A stretch of 64,000 nucleotides of DNA from Deltaproteobacteria bacterium (GCA_002719955.1 PBFW01000071.1:124001-188000); one strand, 5' to 3'; shown: positions 18,803 to 28,029, counted from the stretch's first letter. Notes: a model not told the origin generated them from the sequence alone. Numbers and translations are program-made.

Positions 18803-19678
18803 TTGATCACGGTGTTGTGGGAGTTCGGGGCGGACCTGGCGGAGTTTTTCAACTCCCGATTCGACCCCTTCCGCGATGGAATCGACATCCTGCTCGTGAC
18901 GGCCGGAATCTACTGGCTGCTCCTGTTGATTCGCGGCACGCGCGCGATTCAGATCCTCGTGGGCATGATCGTGTTGATCGCCCTTTCGTTGGCGTCTCAG
19001 CTCTTTCAACTCGCGGCGCTCGGACTGATTCTCTCGCGTCTGCTCGAACCCGCCGTCCTGATCATCGTCATCCTGTTCCAGAACGATATCCGTCGCGCGC
19101 TGGCGCGAGTCGGGCGCGGTTTTTTCCCGTCCTTCTCGGCGGACCAGGAGATCCAGGTCGTCGAGGAGATCGTGCGCACGGCCGGAGGGCTGTCTCAGCG
19201 TCGCCACGGTGCATTGATCGTGCTCGAGCGGGAGAGCAACCTCGGCGATCTGATCGAGGCGGGCGTTCCGGTCGATGCACAGCTTTCGAAAGAGCTCCTG
19301 GCGAGCATCTTTCAGCCTTCGTCACCCATGCACGATGGTGCGGTCGTGGTGCAGGAGGGACGTGTTTCCTCCGCGGGTTGTATTCTCCCACTGACATTGC
19401 GCACCGATCTGCCCGAGGGTCTCGGCACTCGGCATCGGGCTGCGGTCGGGATTACGGAAGAGACCGATGCGCTCGTCGTGGTCGTTTCGGAGGAAACGGC
19501 AAAAATCTCGGTCGTGTTGGGCGGGGAGATGCTGCGCGGGCTCGAAGCCCCGCAGCTTCGTGAGGTCCTGCGGGACGTGCTCGGCGGAGAACGAACGGAA
19601 TTGCCCGAGATTTCGGAGATGACCGGCCGGCTCGAGGTGGCCGAGGGCCCGGAATCGGGCCAGGCGAGCGCGGGCTAA
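18803..19678 (+). CDS. cdaA: Diadenylate cyclase CdaA (c-di-AMP synthase)
   Basis: This 291-residue membrane protein makes c-di-AMP from two ATP. Three hydrophobic segments fill residues 25-90. The DAC catalytic domain follows, with DGA at 178-180 and RHR at 210-212, the two motifs required for activity. The TTG start at 18803 is preceded by a G-rich GAGGGGG ribosome binding site. The next genes are its usual partners: cdaR (YbbR) and glmM, whose products bind and modulate CdaA in Gram-positive bacteria. The intact DGA and RHR motifs mean this lineage probably uses c-di-AMP signalling, tied here to peptidoglycan precursor synthesis. Confidence 0.93.
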   Translation: MITVLWEFGADLAEFFNSRFDPFRDGIDILLVTAGIYWLLLLIRGTRAIQILVGMIVLIALSLASQLFQLAALGLILSRLLEPAVLIIVILFQNDIRRALARVGRGFFPSFSADQEIQVVEEIVRTAGGLSQRRHGALIVLERESNLGDLIEAGVPVDAQLSKELLASIFQPSSPMHDGAVVVQEGRVSSAGCILPLTLRTDLPEGLGTRHRAAVGITEETDALVVVVSEETAKISVVLGGEMLRGLEAPQLREVLRDVLGGERTELPEISEMTGRLEVAEGPESGQASAG

Positions 19679-19769
19679 CGGAATCGAGCGGACGGGCGTC
19701 TGGCCCGTGGCGAAATGATGGGCCGGTGGCCGTGATGGCGGCGCGGGTCTGAAGGGGGGCGAGCGACCG

Positions 19770-20486
19770 ATGGCGTCGCGTTTTCAGAATTTGCGGCCAG
19801 GTGTTCTCATCCTGGCCCTCGCGATCAGCGTCTTCATCTGGGCTGTCGCTCAGGGCACTTCGAGCGTGATCCAGTCCTTCGACGTCGAGGTCGAGTTGGT
19901 GGGCGTTGAGGATGGCCTGGTGATCACCGACCAGAGTTCGGACGAGATCAACGTGCGTTTGCGCGGGAGTCGAGCGTCGCTGCGCAATCTCAATACGGAT
20001 CAGCTGAAATACCGCGTCGATGCGGATGGTGGGAAGCCCGGGGTCGCCGTCTACGAGGTGGACGTCGAGACCATCGATCATCCGACGGGGACACAATTCG
20101 TGGGGTATTCCCCGTCGAGATTGAAGGTTCGTTTTGAAAAACGAGGTCGCAAGGCGGTGGGTGTTCGTGCCGAAATAGAGGGCGTACCCGCGCCGGGATT
20201 CCACGTCGCCGGTGTCGAGATCCAGCCCGAGAAGGTCTGGCTCGAAGGAGCGCGAAGCCAGGTCATGCGACTGAACGAAGTGGCGACCGAATCGATCGAT
20301 ATCGCTGGCCTCGCGGCCAGCGCCCAGCGTGAGGTTCGTCTCGTATTGGGTGGGGGCACCGTCTGGGCCGAGGACAATAAGCCGGTTCAGGTCGAGGTCC
20401 GGATCGAGCCCGATCCCGTCCCCGATCCGGTCCCCGATCTCGAGGACCAGGATCTCGGAGATCCGCGCCTGGCGGAGCCGGCATGA
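19770..20486 (+). CDS. cdaR: YbbR-domain protein CdaR, regulator of CdaA
   Basis: This is a 238-residue protein with one N-terminal membrane anchor (residues 10-28, VLILALAISVFIWAVAQG) and an extracytoplasmic part made of YbbR repeats; two repeats can be seen in about residues 35-120 and 120-200. The C-terminus is an acidic Pro-Asp rich tail (DPVPDPVPDLEDQD). CdaR proteins contact CdaA and alter its cyclase activity. The start has AAGGGGGG about eleven bases upstream. The last codons overlap glmM by four bases (ATGA), indicating coupled translation. The length is at the short end of the family, which often has three or four repeats. Confidence 0.85.
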   Translation: MASRFQNLRPGVLILALAISVFIWAVAQGTSSVIQSFDVEVELVGVEDGLVITDQSSDEINVRLRGSRASLRNLNTDQLKYRVDADGGKPGVAVYEVDVETIDHPTGTQFVGYSPSRLKVRFEKRGRKAVGVRAEIEGVPAPGFHVAGVEIQPEKVWLEGARSQVMRLNEVATESIDIAGLAASAQREVRLVLGGGTVWAEDNKPVQVEVRIEPDPVPDPVPDLEDQDLGDPRLAEPA

Positions 20487-21859
20487 GCGAAAAGCGAATG
20501 CGCAGGCTCTTCGGCACCGATGGCATTCGCGGAACGGCGAATATCCATCCGATGACACCGGAGGTCGCGCTCGCCCTGGGCCGCGCGATCGCCCACGTCT
20601 TTCGCGAGCGCGAAGGTGAGCACAAGCGGATCCTGATTGGCAAGGACACGCGGCTATCGGGCTATATGTTCGAGGACGCGCTTGCCGCGGGAATCTCTTC
20701 GATGGGCGTGAACGTGATTCAGGTGGGCCCCGTTCCGACCCCGGCGCTCGCGTTCCTGACCCGCGATATGCGTTGCAACGCTGGTGTCATGATCACGGCC
20801 AGTCACAACGCCTATCAGGATAATGGCATCAAGTTCTTCGCCGCCGATGGGTTCAAGCTTCCCGACGAGGAGGAGGCCCGAATCGAAGAGATGATCGAGA
20901 CGGGCGAGGCCTCCAGGATCGCGGCGCCGCCGGACGAGATCGGGCAGGCTCATCGGATCGAAGATGCGCGCGGTCGTTATGTTGTCTACCTGAAGAATAC
21001 TTTTCCGCGAGATCTGACGCTCGAAGGGTTGCGGGTCGTGATCGACTGCGCGCACGGCGCAGGCTATCGCGTCGGGCCGACGGTGCTCGAGGAGTTGGGC
21101 GCCGAAGTCTTCGAGATCGGAACCGAGCCCAATGGGCGCAATATCAACGAGGAATGCGGCTCGCTCTTTCCCGAGCGCGCGGCCGCCAAGGTCAAGGAAC
21201 TTCGTGCGGATGTCGGGATCGCACTCGATGGCGATGCCGACCGCGTGGTCGTGATCGACGAATGTGGCGAAATCTTCGACGGCGATATGCTGATGTGGCT
21301 CTGTGCGCGAGACATGAAGATGCGCGGAACCCTCGCACATGACACGGTCGTAGGTACCGTTATGAGCAATCTGGGATTCGAGAGGGCGCTCGATTCGATC
21401 GGTGTGGATTTGCTTCGCACGCAGGTCGGTGACCGCTATGTCGTCGAGGAGATGCGAAAGGGCGGCTTCAACCTGGGAGGGGAACAATCCGGGCACATCC
21501 TTTTTCTGGACGACTCGACAACTGGCGACGGCATGATGTCCGCTCTCCAGATCCTTGCGCTGATGGTGCGGAGTGGGCGGCGCTTGTCGGAACTGAACGA
21601 GGGCTTCGAACGACTTCCTCAGGTGCTGGTGAATATCCGGGTGGCCGAAAAGCGCCCGTTCGAAGAGTTGCCCTCCGTGCAAGAGGCCATCGAAGAAGTG
21701 GAGGGCGAACTCGGCGATGCCGGGCGCGTGCTGATCCGGTACTCGGGAACGGAACTCAAAGCGCGAGTCATGGTCGAAGGTCGAGAGGAGCCGCGGGTAC
21801 ACGAGATCGCGAATCATCTGGCGAGCAAGCTCAAGAACGCACTCGCCGGAGCCGGGTGA
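20483..21859 (+). CDS. glmM: Phosphoglucosamine mutase
   Basis: This 458-residue enzyme interconverts glucosamine-6-phosphate and glucosamine-1-phosphate on the route to UDP-GlcNAc. It opens with RRLFGTDGIRGTAN and carries the phosphoserine loop MITASHN with the active Ser at residue 107. The metal-binding DGDADR loop is near residue 250, the sugar-binding GGEQSGH is near 335, and the C-terminal phosphate loop is RYSGTELKARVMVEG. All essential motifs are intact. The ATG overlaps the cdaR stop. Placement with cdaA and cdaR fits the known GlmM-CdaA regulatory complex. Confidence 0.97.
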   Translation: MSEKRMRRLFGTDGIRGTANIHPMTPEVALALGRAIAHVFREREGEHKRILIGKDTRLSGYMFEDALAAGISSMGVNVIQVGPVPTPALAFLTRDMRCNAGVMITASHNAYQDNGIKFFAADGFKLPDEEEARIEEMIETGEASRIAAPPDEIGQAHRIEDARGRYVVYLKNTFPRDLTLEGLRVVIDCAHGAGYRVGPTVLEELGAEVFEIGTEPNGRNINEECGSLFPERAAAKVKELRADVGIALDGDADRVVVIDECGEIFDGDMLMWLCARDMKMRGTLAHDTVVGTVMSNLGFERALDSIGVDLLRTQVGDRYVVEEMRKGGFNLGGEQSGHILFLDDSTTGDGMMSALQILALMVRSGRRLSELNEGFERLPQVLVNIRVAEKRPFEELPSVQEAIEEVEGELGDAGRVLIRYSGTELKARVMVEGREEPRVHEIANHLASKLKNALAGAG

Positions 21860-21862
21860 GTC

Positions 21863-22570
21863 GTGCGCGTCGTCGTCTCCCTCGATAGTTGGCCCTCATT
21901 GCGCGATTTCGCTGGTGACGATCGATGCGATCTCGTTGCGGCGGCGAGCCTCGCTGAACTCGCTGGCGTCGATTCTCTGAGACTCTCGATCAATGAGGAT
22001 CTCTTGCCGGTTCGGGAGACGGATGTCGACACGCTTCGTCGGGCGGCGTCCTTCATGGAACTCCGCATGCCGGTCTCGCAGAACCTTTTGAAGGTGCCGC
22101 TCGAGGCGCGGCCCGATCGGGTGGTGCTCGTCGGCGAACGACATGAAGCGACGGCGGTGGCGCCGCCGGTAGACGCGAGGGGTTCCGGCGCGGCCCTGGG
22201 AAGCGTATTGCGTTCGCTCGAGGATGCGGGGATCGCTGCGAGTGTGCGCGTCGCTCCGGAGCTCGACGCGATTCGTGCAGTACACGCCCAGGGTGTTTCG
22301 GACGTGGAGTTCTTTACCGGTCATCTCGTGGACCTCCCCGATGCGGAGCGTCGCAACGCCCTGGTCGCGCTCGGTGACACCACGCGGCTGGCCAGCAAAC
22401 TTCGGTTGGTGATCGCCGTCGCCGGCGGATTGGACGATCGCAACGTTCGAGAGGTGCTCGAAGCCGCACCCACCGCGGAACGTGTGGTGTTTGGCCGGGG
22501 GCTCGCGCGGCGCGCATTGTTGGTCGGCCTGGATCGCGCGGTGCGTGATTTTCGCGACCGGATGCGTTGA
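21863..22570 (+). CDS. Degenerate PdxJ-like TIM-barrel protein (probable pseudoenzyme)
   Basis: This 235-residue protein aligns end to end with pyridoxine 5-phosphate synthase PdxJ, which usually follows glmM. The barrel landmarks are recognisable: DLVAAASLAELAGVDSLRLS, REDRR-like NEDLL, VVLVGER, VEFFTG, and a late GRGLARRALLVGL. The catalytic positions are changed. The NIDH loop reads SLDS (His to Ser at residue 9), the LEMA glutamate reads LRMP (Arg68), NAGHGL reads AVAGGL (His to Gly188), and the NIGHA phosphate loop reads VVFGRG. PdxJ activity is therefore unlikely. It starts at a GTG three bases after glmM and is expressed with it. Its present role is unknown; another ligand or a structural role is possible. 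The alignment was done by eye. Confidence 0.7.
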   Translation: MRVVVSLDSWPSLRDFAGDDRCDLVAAASLAELAGVDSLRLSINEDLLPVRETDVDTLRRAASFMELRMPVSQNLLKVPLEARPDRVVLVGERHEATAVAPPVDARGSGAALGSVLRSLEDAGIAASVRVAPELDAIRAVHAQGVSDVEFFTGHLVDLPDAERRNALVALGDTTRLASKLRLVIAVAGGLDDRNVREVLEAAPTAERVVFGRGLARRALLVGLDRAVRDFRDRMR

Positions 22571-22668
22571 CCCGAGTTCTCTGGTTCTCTTCGATCACGG
22601 CGCGCGGGAGTTCTTGGCTACGCTCGATCCTCAGGCATTTTCGGTGGAGCGTTTTTGGGGAAGGCCCG

Positions 22669-24426
22669 ATGAGTCATTCGACCGGACCGGCCGGTGAAAA
22701 ACAGGAAAAGCGGCTGCAGCCGCGACCGCAGTCGCTTCACCGTCGCGGCATCTGGTCGCTCGTGACCGCCGCCGAGATGCAGGCCCTCGATCGGCAGACG
22801 ATCGATCGGCGAGGCGTCCCCGGCGAGATCCTGATGGAGAGCGCGGGACGTTCGCTGTTGTCGCCGACGCTCTCGCTTCGGCGCGAGAGTGAGCGATCCG
22901 GGGCGGCGGTTCGCGCGGTCTGCGGCGTGGGCAATAACGGCGGCGACGGTTTTGTGCTCGTTCGCCACCTGTGCGCCGAAGGGATTGCCGCCGAGGCGAT
23001 CCTGATCGGTGATCCCGAGCGGCTTCAACCGGATGCGGCGAGCAACTGGGCCCGGCTCGAGCGCGCGGGCTGTCCACGACGCGTCGTCGACCCGGAAGAT
23101 TCCGATTTCGACTGGGCTGCACTTCTCGCCGATACGAGTGTCGCGATCGACGCACTCTTCGGCACCGGGCTGAAGCGAGAGATCCGGGGCGGCTTCGCGC
23201 GTCTGATCGATTCGCTCGCTTCGGCGCGACGTGCCGGGCTTCGCGTGCTCTCGGTCGATCTCCCCTCCGGAATCGATGCGGATACGGGGTCCGTTCTCGG
23301 GACGGCGATCGTGGCGGACCGGACCGTGACGATCTCGCTTCCGAAGATCGGTCTCGCCCTCGAGCCTGGGGCGAGTCACGCGGGGGGGATCGTCGTCGCG
23401 CGCGTGGGAATAGATGATCCGGATCCACAACGACTTCCGCGTGTCGAGCTCTGGAACGCGATCGCGGCGGCCGAACGATTCCCGTCGAGGGCGGGGTTAG
23501 GACGTGCCGCGCACAAGGGCAGTTTTGGTCACGTGCTCGTCGTGGCGGGGTCGTCGGGGAAGACCGGGGCGGCCGTGCTCTGCGCGCGGGCGGCGGCGCG
23601 GGCGGGCGCGGGGCTGGTGACGCTGGCCCATCCATGTGGTGTCGAGTCCGAGCTGGGGGCGTTGCCCGCCGAAGTGATGAGCGCCCCAGTCGCGGCGACA
23701 CCCGATGGTCATTTCGCTCGTGCGGGGGAGAAGGCGATCGAAGAGTTGCTGGCTTCGCGTGACGTGGTCGCATTGGGACCGGGGATCGGGCTCGACTCGG
23801 AGACGGTCGATCTGATTCGGCGGCTCGTTGTCGTGTTCGATCGCCCGATGGTCGTCGATGCCGATGGATTGAACGCGCTTCAGGGGCAACTCGAGCTTCT
23901 CCACGAGCGGGCCACGCCTGCCATTCTGACACCGCATCCCGGTGAGGCGGCGCGGCTTCTCGACACGACGGCGGGTCGGTTGAACGCGGATCGCGTCGGG
24001 GCGGCGTGTGAACTCGCGGAGCTGAGCCGTTCGATCGTTGTGCTCAAGGGCGCGCGAACCGTCGTGGCGAACCCGCAACGTCGCAGCCTGATCATTCCAA
24101 CCGGTGGTCCCGTTCTGGCATCCGGAGGAACGGGAGACGTCCTGACGGGCATCATCGCGGCTCTGCTCGCGGCGGGTCAGGAGAGTTTCGAGGCGGCGGC
24201 ACTCGCCGCCTGGTGGCATGGCGCGACCGCGGACCGGTTGCCTGCGAGCCGAGTCGGGTTTGGCCTGCTTGCGAGTGAACTCGCGGATGCGTTGCCCGCG
24301 TCGGCGGCGACCCTCGTCGCGTACGCTTCGGATCGGGCGGGCCGAGCGGTCGATTCGCCGGTGGAACCGGAAACCGAAAAGGAGGAGCTGGGTGGAGACC
24401 TGGACCTTCGATTCCCGGGGCCCTGA
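22669..24426 (+). CDS. nnrD: Bifunctional NAD(P)HX epimerase / ADP-dependent dehydratase
   Basis: This 585-residue two-domain repair enzyme restores NAD(P)H from its hydrated form. The N-terminal YjeF_N epimerase domain has VTAAEMQALDRQTIDRRG, GVGNNGGDGFVLVRHL and DLPSGIDADTG. The C-terminal ribokinase-like dehydratase domain has KGSFGHVLVVAGSSGKTGAA, LTPHPGEAARLL and GGTGDVLTG. The ATG at 22669 is preferred since GGGGAAGG sits just upstream; a TTG at 22567 overlapping the previous stop would add 34 residues of no known homology. A basic stretch of about 30 residues precedes the first domain. It overlaps tsaE by 35 bases. Confidence 0.92.
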   Translation: MSHSTGPAGEKQEKRLQPRPQSLHRRGIWSLVTAAEMQALDRQTIDRRGVPGEILMESAGRSLLSPTLSLRRESERSGAAVRAVCGVGNNGGDGFVLVRHLCAEGIAAEAILIGDPERLQPDAASNWARLERAGCPRRVVDPEDSDFDWAALLADTSVAIDALFGTGLKREIRGGFARLIDSLASARRAGLRVLSVDLPSGIDADTGSVLGTAIVADRTVTISLPKIGLALEPGASHAGGIVVARVGIDDPDPQRLPRVELWNAIAAAERFPSRAGLGRAAHKGSFGHVLVVAGSSGKTGAAVLCARAAARAGAGLVTLAHPCGVESELGALPAEVMSAPVAATPDGHFARAGEKAIEELLASRDVVALGPGIGLDSETVDLIRRLVVVFDRPMVVDADGLNALQGQLELLHERATPAILTPHPGEAARLLDTTAGRLNADRVGAACELAELSRSIVVLKGARTVVANPQRRSLIIPTGGPVLASGGTGDVLTGIIAALLAAGQESFEAAALAAWWHGATADRLPASRVGFGLLASELADALPASAATLVAYASDRAGRAVDSPVEPETEKEELGGDLDLRFPGP

Positions 24427-25423
24427 CGAAACGCTCGAAATCGGTCGCGAACTCGGGCGATCGATCGGCGTCGACGGGCTCGTGATCGCGCTCCTCGGTC
24501 CTCTCGGTGCGGGCAAGACGGTCTTCGTCAAAGGCCTGGCCGAGGGCCTTGGGGTCGATCCTCGCGCGGTCTCGAGCCCGACCTTCGTGATCGCCCAGCA
24601 ATATGGGGTGCGCGAGGGTCCCGAGATCCTGCACCATGTCGATCTCTATCGGCTCGAATCCGAGGACGAACTCGAAGCAGTGGGCTTCTACGACATGTTC
24701 GCGCCCGGAGCGGTCCTGGCGGTGGAATGGGCGGATCGTTTTCCCGGTGCCCTCGGTCGGGAGCTGCTCTCGATCGAGTTCGAGGGACCTTCGGCGGAGG
24801 AGGGTCCAGACTCTTTCGAGTCGGGGCTTGGGGTCGCGCGTGCGGGACCGCTGCGCCGGGCCAGGGTGACCGCCGGGGGGGAGGCCGCGCGGCGAGTCCT
24901 TTCGGATTGGGCCGATCGCTTCGAGGCTTCCACACCCGCTCCTGACTCGCGCCCGGGGATGGGCTCGTTCATCGAGATGCGGCTGGGGCTGACCTTCGTG
25001 CTCGCCCTCGCGTTGTGGATCCCGGCTGGCGTCGACCTCTCCAAGGATCCCCTCCCGATCTGTCCTTCCCTGCTCGCATCGGGATCGGACGAATTGGGTA
25101 CATCGCGCGCTATGTGTCTCTCGGGGGCCGCTTCTGCGGGTGTTGCCGTCGCCGAGATCGAGACCGGTTTCGAGGGTGTCGGCCGGCTTCTCGTCGGGGA
25201 TCGAATCGATCTGAATCGCGCCGGGGCGAGGCTGCTCGAGACCTTGCCCGGAATCGGAGCGAAACGCGCCGCGGCGATCGTCGCCGCTCGCCGCGAACGG
25301 GCCTTCATTTCGGTGGCGGAACTCGAGCGCGTATCGGGCATTGGGCCCAAAACGCGAGCTCGACTCGAGCGATGGCTGCGCGTTGAAGCGGCGCGTGGGG
25401 CAGGGGTGACTCGCGATGGCTGA
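24392..25423 (+). CDS. tsaE: TsaE-type ATPase fused to a membrane-anchored HhH (ComEA-like) domain
   Basis: One uninterrupted frame of 343 residues. Residues 1-165 are TsaE, the ATPase that cycles the TsaB/TsaD complex making t6A37 in tRNA. It has Walker A GPLGAGKT at 36-43, SSPTFVIAQQY, HHVDLYRL and VEWADRF. Residues 196-215 form a hydrophobic segment (LGLTFVLALALWIPAGV). Residues 265-335 hold two helix-hairpin-helix units, LETLPGIGAKRAAAIVAAR and LERVSGIGPKTRARLERWL, as in ComEA DNA-binding proteins. The GTG start has GGAGGAG five bases upstream. A separate second gene could start at ATG 24959 or 24977, but neither has a good ribosome binding site and no stop separates them. Either a true fusion or a lost stop codon fits. 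Confidence 0.75.
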   Translation: METWTFDSRGPDETLEIGRELGRSIGVDGLVIALLGPLGAGKTVFVKGLAEGLGVDPRAVSSPTFVIAQQYGVREGPEILHHVDLYRLESEDELEAVGFYDMFAPGAVLAVEWADRFPGALGRELLSIEFEGPSAEEGPDSFESGLGVARAGPLRRARVTAGGEAARRVLSDWADRFEASTPAPDSRPGMGSFIEMRLGLTFVLALALWIPAGVDLSKDPLPICPSLLASGSDELGTSRAMCLSGAASAGVAVAEIETGFEGVGRLLVGDRIDLNRAGARLLETLPGIGAKRAAAIVAARRERAFISVAELERVSGIGPKTRARLERWLRVEAARGAGVTRDG

Positions 25424-26798
25424 AGCCGGCCCGTCGTGGCGATCCGGCGCGGACGAGGGAGAGGGGCTCGCGGGCCGTCTGGCTGCCCGCGTGGCCTGGC
25501 TTCAGCGCGAGCTGTGGCTACACGATTCGGAGGAGTCGTGGGCCCTGCGGTTCTTGCGTTCGAGTGCGCAGCTGGTGGCGCTCACGATGCGTGGTTTTCA
25601 GACGGATCAGCTCCTGCTTCGCGCGAGCGCGCTGACCTATGTGACCGCGCTCTCCGTGATCCCGATGCTCGCCGTCGTGATCGCGATCTTGGGCATCGTC
25701 GGGGGGGACGAAACCCTCGTCGAATTCGCGATCGACCAACTGACGACGGTGGCGCCCGAAGTTCGAGAGACGGTGCGCGGCTACGCGGCCGGGGTCGATT
25801 TCAGAAGCTTTGGAACGATCGGTGGCGCCGTGGTCTTCGGGATGGCGATCTTTGCGCTGCGTCATCTGGAGGCGACACTCAACGATATCTGGGGGGTCGT
25901 TGCTCCGCGCAGCTGGGCGCGTCGTTTTTCGGATTATCTGGCTGTGATGGTCGTGGCTCCGGTCTCGACCGGCGTTGCGGTCAGTCTCGCGACCACGCTT
26001 CAGAGCGGTCAAGTCGTCGGTTGGCTCCTCGAGGATCCCCTCTTTGCACGGATCTACGGTCTCGGTCTCGCGCAGGTTCCGGTTCTGGTTCTCTTCGCGG
26101 GTTTTACATTCCTCTTTTGGTTCTTCCCCAATACGGAGGTCCGGATTCGCGCGGCCGCTCTGGGCGGGGCGGTCGCAGCCATTCTCTTCGCGACCGCGCG
26201 AACGGTCTATGTCGAGTTCCAGATCGGGGCCGCGACCTATCAGGCGGTTTTCGGTGCGCTCTCGGCGGTGCCGCTGATCCTGGCCTGGCTTTATGCCTGT
26301 TGGGCGGTCCTGCTGCTGGGGGCGGAGGTCGCTTTCGCGGCCCAGAATCTGGCCTTCGCGCGTCGCGAGATGCGCGCAGGTGATGCGAGTGTTGCGGAGC
26401 AGGAGGTGGTGGCGCTCGAGATCGCGGTCGAGATCGGGAGTCGATTCCGGGCGCGGCTGGATCCGCCCAATGCGGAGAATCTCGCGGATGCCCTCGATGC
26501 CCCGATCCGTCTCGTGCGCAGACTCTGTGAGGATCTCGAGCGAGCGGACCTGCTGCGCTCCGTGCAGAGCGGGGATGGCAAGGATGCCGCCTACATGCCG
26601 GCGGCGCCTCTTCGCGACCTGACCCTGGGGGCGGTCTTGCGAGCCCTGCGCGGCAGCGCGGAGGGCATCGGTCGCAACACGGACGTCGCGCGGACCCTGG
26701 ACGAACTCGAGGGCGCCCGGAGCCGAATCGCGGATGAAACGACCCTCGAATCTCTGTGTACAGGGCGCGAATCTCCGAACGCCGATCCGAACGCTTGA
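25416..26798 (+). CDS. YihY/BrkB-type inner-membrane protein with C-terminal winged-helix-like extension
   Basis: This is a 460-residue protein. Residues 50-325 hold six membrane segments typical of the YihY/virulence factor BrkB family: ALTYVTALSVIPMLAVVIAI, VVFGMAIFALRHLE with the N-D-I-W-G motif, FWFFPNTEVRIRAAALGG and LILAWLYACWAVLLLGAEVA. Residues 340-430 resemble a winged-helix fold (LADALDAPIRLVRRLCEDLE), an extension seen in many proteobacterial members. The function of the family is unsettled: a transport or envelope role has been proposed, and the old name RNase BN is wrong. The start overlaps the tsaE-HhH gene by eight bases, so the two are co-translated. Confidence 0.85.
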   Translation: MAEAGPSWRSGADEGEGLAGRLAARVAWLQRELWLHDSEESWALRFLRSSAQLVALTMRGFQTDQLLLRASALTYVTALSVIPMLAVVIAILGIVGGDETLVEFAIDQLTTVAPEVRETVRGYAAGVDFRSFGTIGGAVVFGMAIFALRHLEATLNDIWGVVAPRSWARRFSDYLAVMVVAPVSTGVAVSLATTLQSGQVVGWLLEDPLFARIYGLGLAQVPVLVLFAGFTFLFWFFPNTEVRIRAAALGGAVAAILFATARTVYVEFQIGAATYQAVFGALSAVPLILAWLYACWAVLLLGAEVAFAAQNLAFARREMRAGDASVAEQEVVALEIAVEIGSRFRARLDPPNAENLADALDAPIRLVRRLCEDLERADLLRSVQSGDGKDAAYMPAAPLRDLTLGAVLRALRGSAEGIGRNTDVARTLDELEGARSRIADETTLESLCTGRESPNADPNA

Positions 26799-26892
26799 AT
26801 CCACGTTCTCCGGGGCTACGGTGCGCGCGTCGGGCCGGAAGAACCCGGCTCGATGGACCTCTTCCTGGGATCGAGGGTGCGACTGAGGATTC

Positions 26893-28029
26893 ATGAGGAT
26901 CTATCTCGACCACAACGCCACCACGCCGATTCGCCCCCAAGTTGCGGAGGCGATGAGCGCTGTCCTGCACGCCGAATTCGGTAATCCTTCGAGCGTCTAC
27001 GAAGAGGGTGCGGCCGCTCGGGCGCGGGTCGAGTCCGCTCGAGCACAGGTCGCCGCCCTGCTGGGCGCCGACACGAGCGGGATCCGTTTTACGGCGGGGG
27101 CCACCGAGGCCAATAACACGCTTCTCTTCGGGTTGCTCGAGCCCGGTGACCACGTCGTGACCAGCGCGGTCGAGCATCCGTCGATTTCGGAGCCCCTCGG
27201 CCTTCTCGAGGGGCGCGGCATCCGGGTCACGCGTGTCTCGCCGGATGGGGATGGTTGTCTCAGCTCGGGCGCGGTCCTCGACGCGATCGGCGAAGGGACC
27301 CGGCTCGTATCGATCATCTGGGCCAACAACGAGACGGGCTCGCTGCAACCCATCGAGGAGATCTGTGCGGAGTGCCGCCGGCGCGGCGTCCTCTTCCATA
27401 GCGACGCGACCCAGGCGGTTGGGAAGACGGCGATCGACCTCGCTCGCGTCCCCGCGGATTTTCTCTCCTCGTCGGCCCATAAACTCGGGGGGCCAAAGGG
27501 CGTGGGCGCTCTGGTCGCGCGGGACAATACAGCGCTTCCGGCTTTCCTCCATGGGGGTGGGCAGGAGCGTGGGCTGCGTGGGGGGACGGAGAACGTCGCG
27601 GGCATCGTCGGGTACGGGCTGGCTTGTGAACTCGCTCTCGTCGATTGCGCCCAACGCGAAGAGTCCTACGGCAAGCTTCGCGATCGGCTCTGGATGGGCA
27701 TTCGGGCAAGCATCGAGAACGTCCGCTGGAACGGGAACCCGGCGCGCGTGCTCACGAATACGCTGAATGTTGAGTTCAGCGGCCTCGCCGGCGAGGTGCT
27801 CGTCCAGGCACTCGATCTCGAAGGCGTCGCCGTCTCGGCGGGGGCGGCTTGTCATTCTGGCTCGATCGAACCGTCGAAGGTCCTGACCGCGATGGGGCGC
27901 ACGCCAGAGGAGGCTCGGGGAAGTCTGCGTTTCTCGGTCGGGTGGGGCGTCGACGAAGCGCAGATCGACCGCGTGGTCGGATTGCTCGCGCAGATGGTTC
28001 CGCGGGTGCGGGCGGTCGATTCGCCATGA
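26893..28029 (+). CDS. Cysteine desulfurase (IscS/NifS class)
   Basis: This 378-residue PLP enzyme strips sulfur from cysteine and passes it to acceptors as a persulfide. It opens with YLDHNATTPIRPQVAEAM. The PLP-binding Lys is K197 in SSSAHKLGGPKG, and the active Cys is C320 in AGAACHSGSIEPSKVL. The Cys loop form is the NifS-like group I type. The ATG has GAGGA five bases upstream. The gene directly precedes mnmA, which needs a persulfide to make 2-thiouridine. Supply of sulfur for tRNA thiolation is therefore the likely main job; iron-sulfur cluster assembly is also possible. Confidence 0.93.
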   Translation: MRIYLDHNATTPIRPQVAEAMSAVLHAEFGNPSSVYEEGAAARARVESARAQVAALLGADTSGIRFTAGATEANNTLLFGLLEPGDHVVTSAVEHPSISEPLGLLEGRGIRVTRVSPDGDGCLSSGAVLDAIGEGTRLVSIIWANNETGSLQPIEEICAECRRRGVLFHSDATQAVGKTAIDLARVPADFLSSSAHKLGGPKGVGALVARDNTALPAFLHGGGQERGLRGGTENVAGIVGYGLACELALVDCAQREESYGKLRDRLWMGIRASIENVRWNGNPARVLTNTLNVEFSGLAGEVLVQALDLEGVAVSAGAACHSGSIEPSKVLTAMGRTPEEARGSLRFSVGWGVDEAQIDRVVGLLAQMVPRVRAVDSP

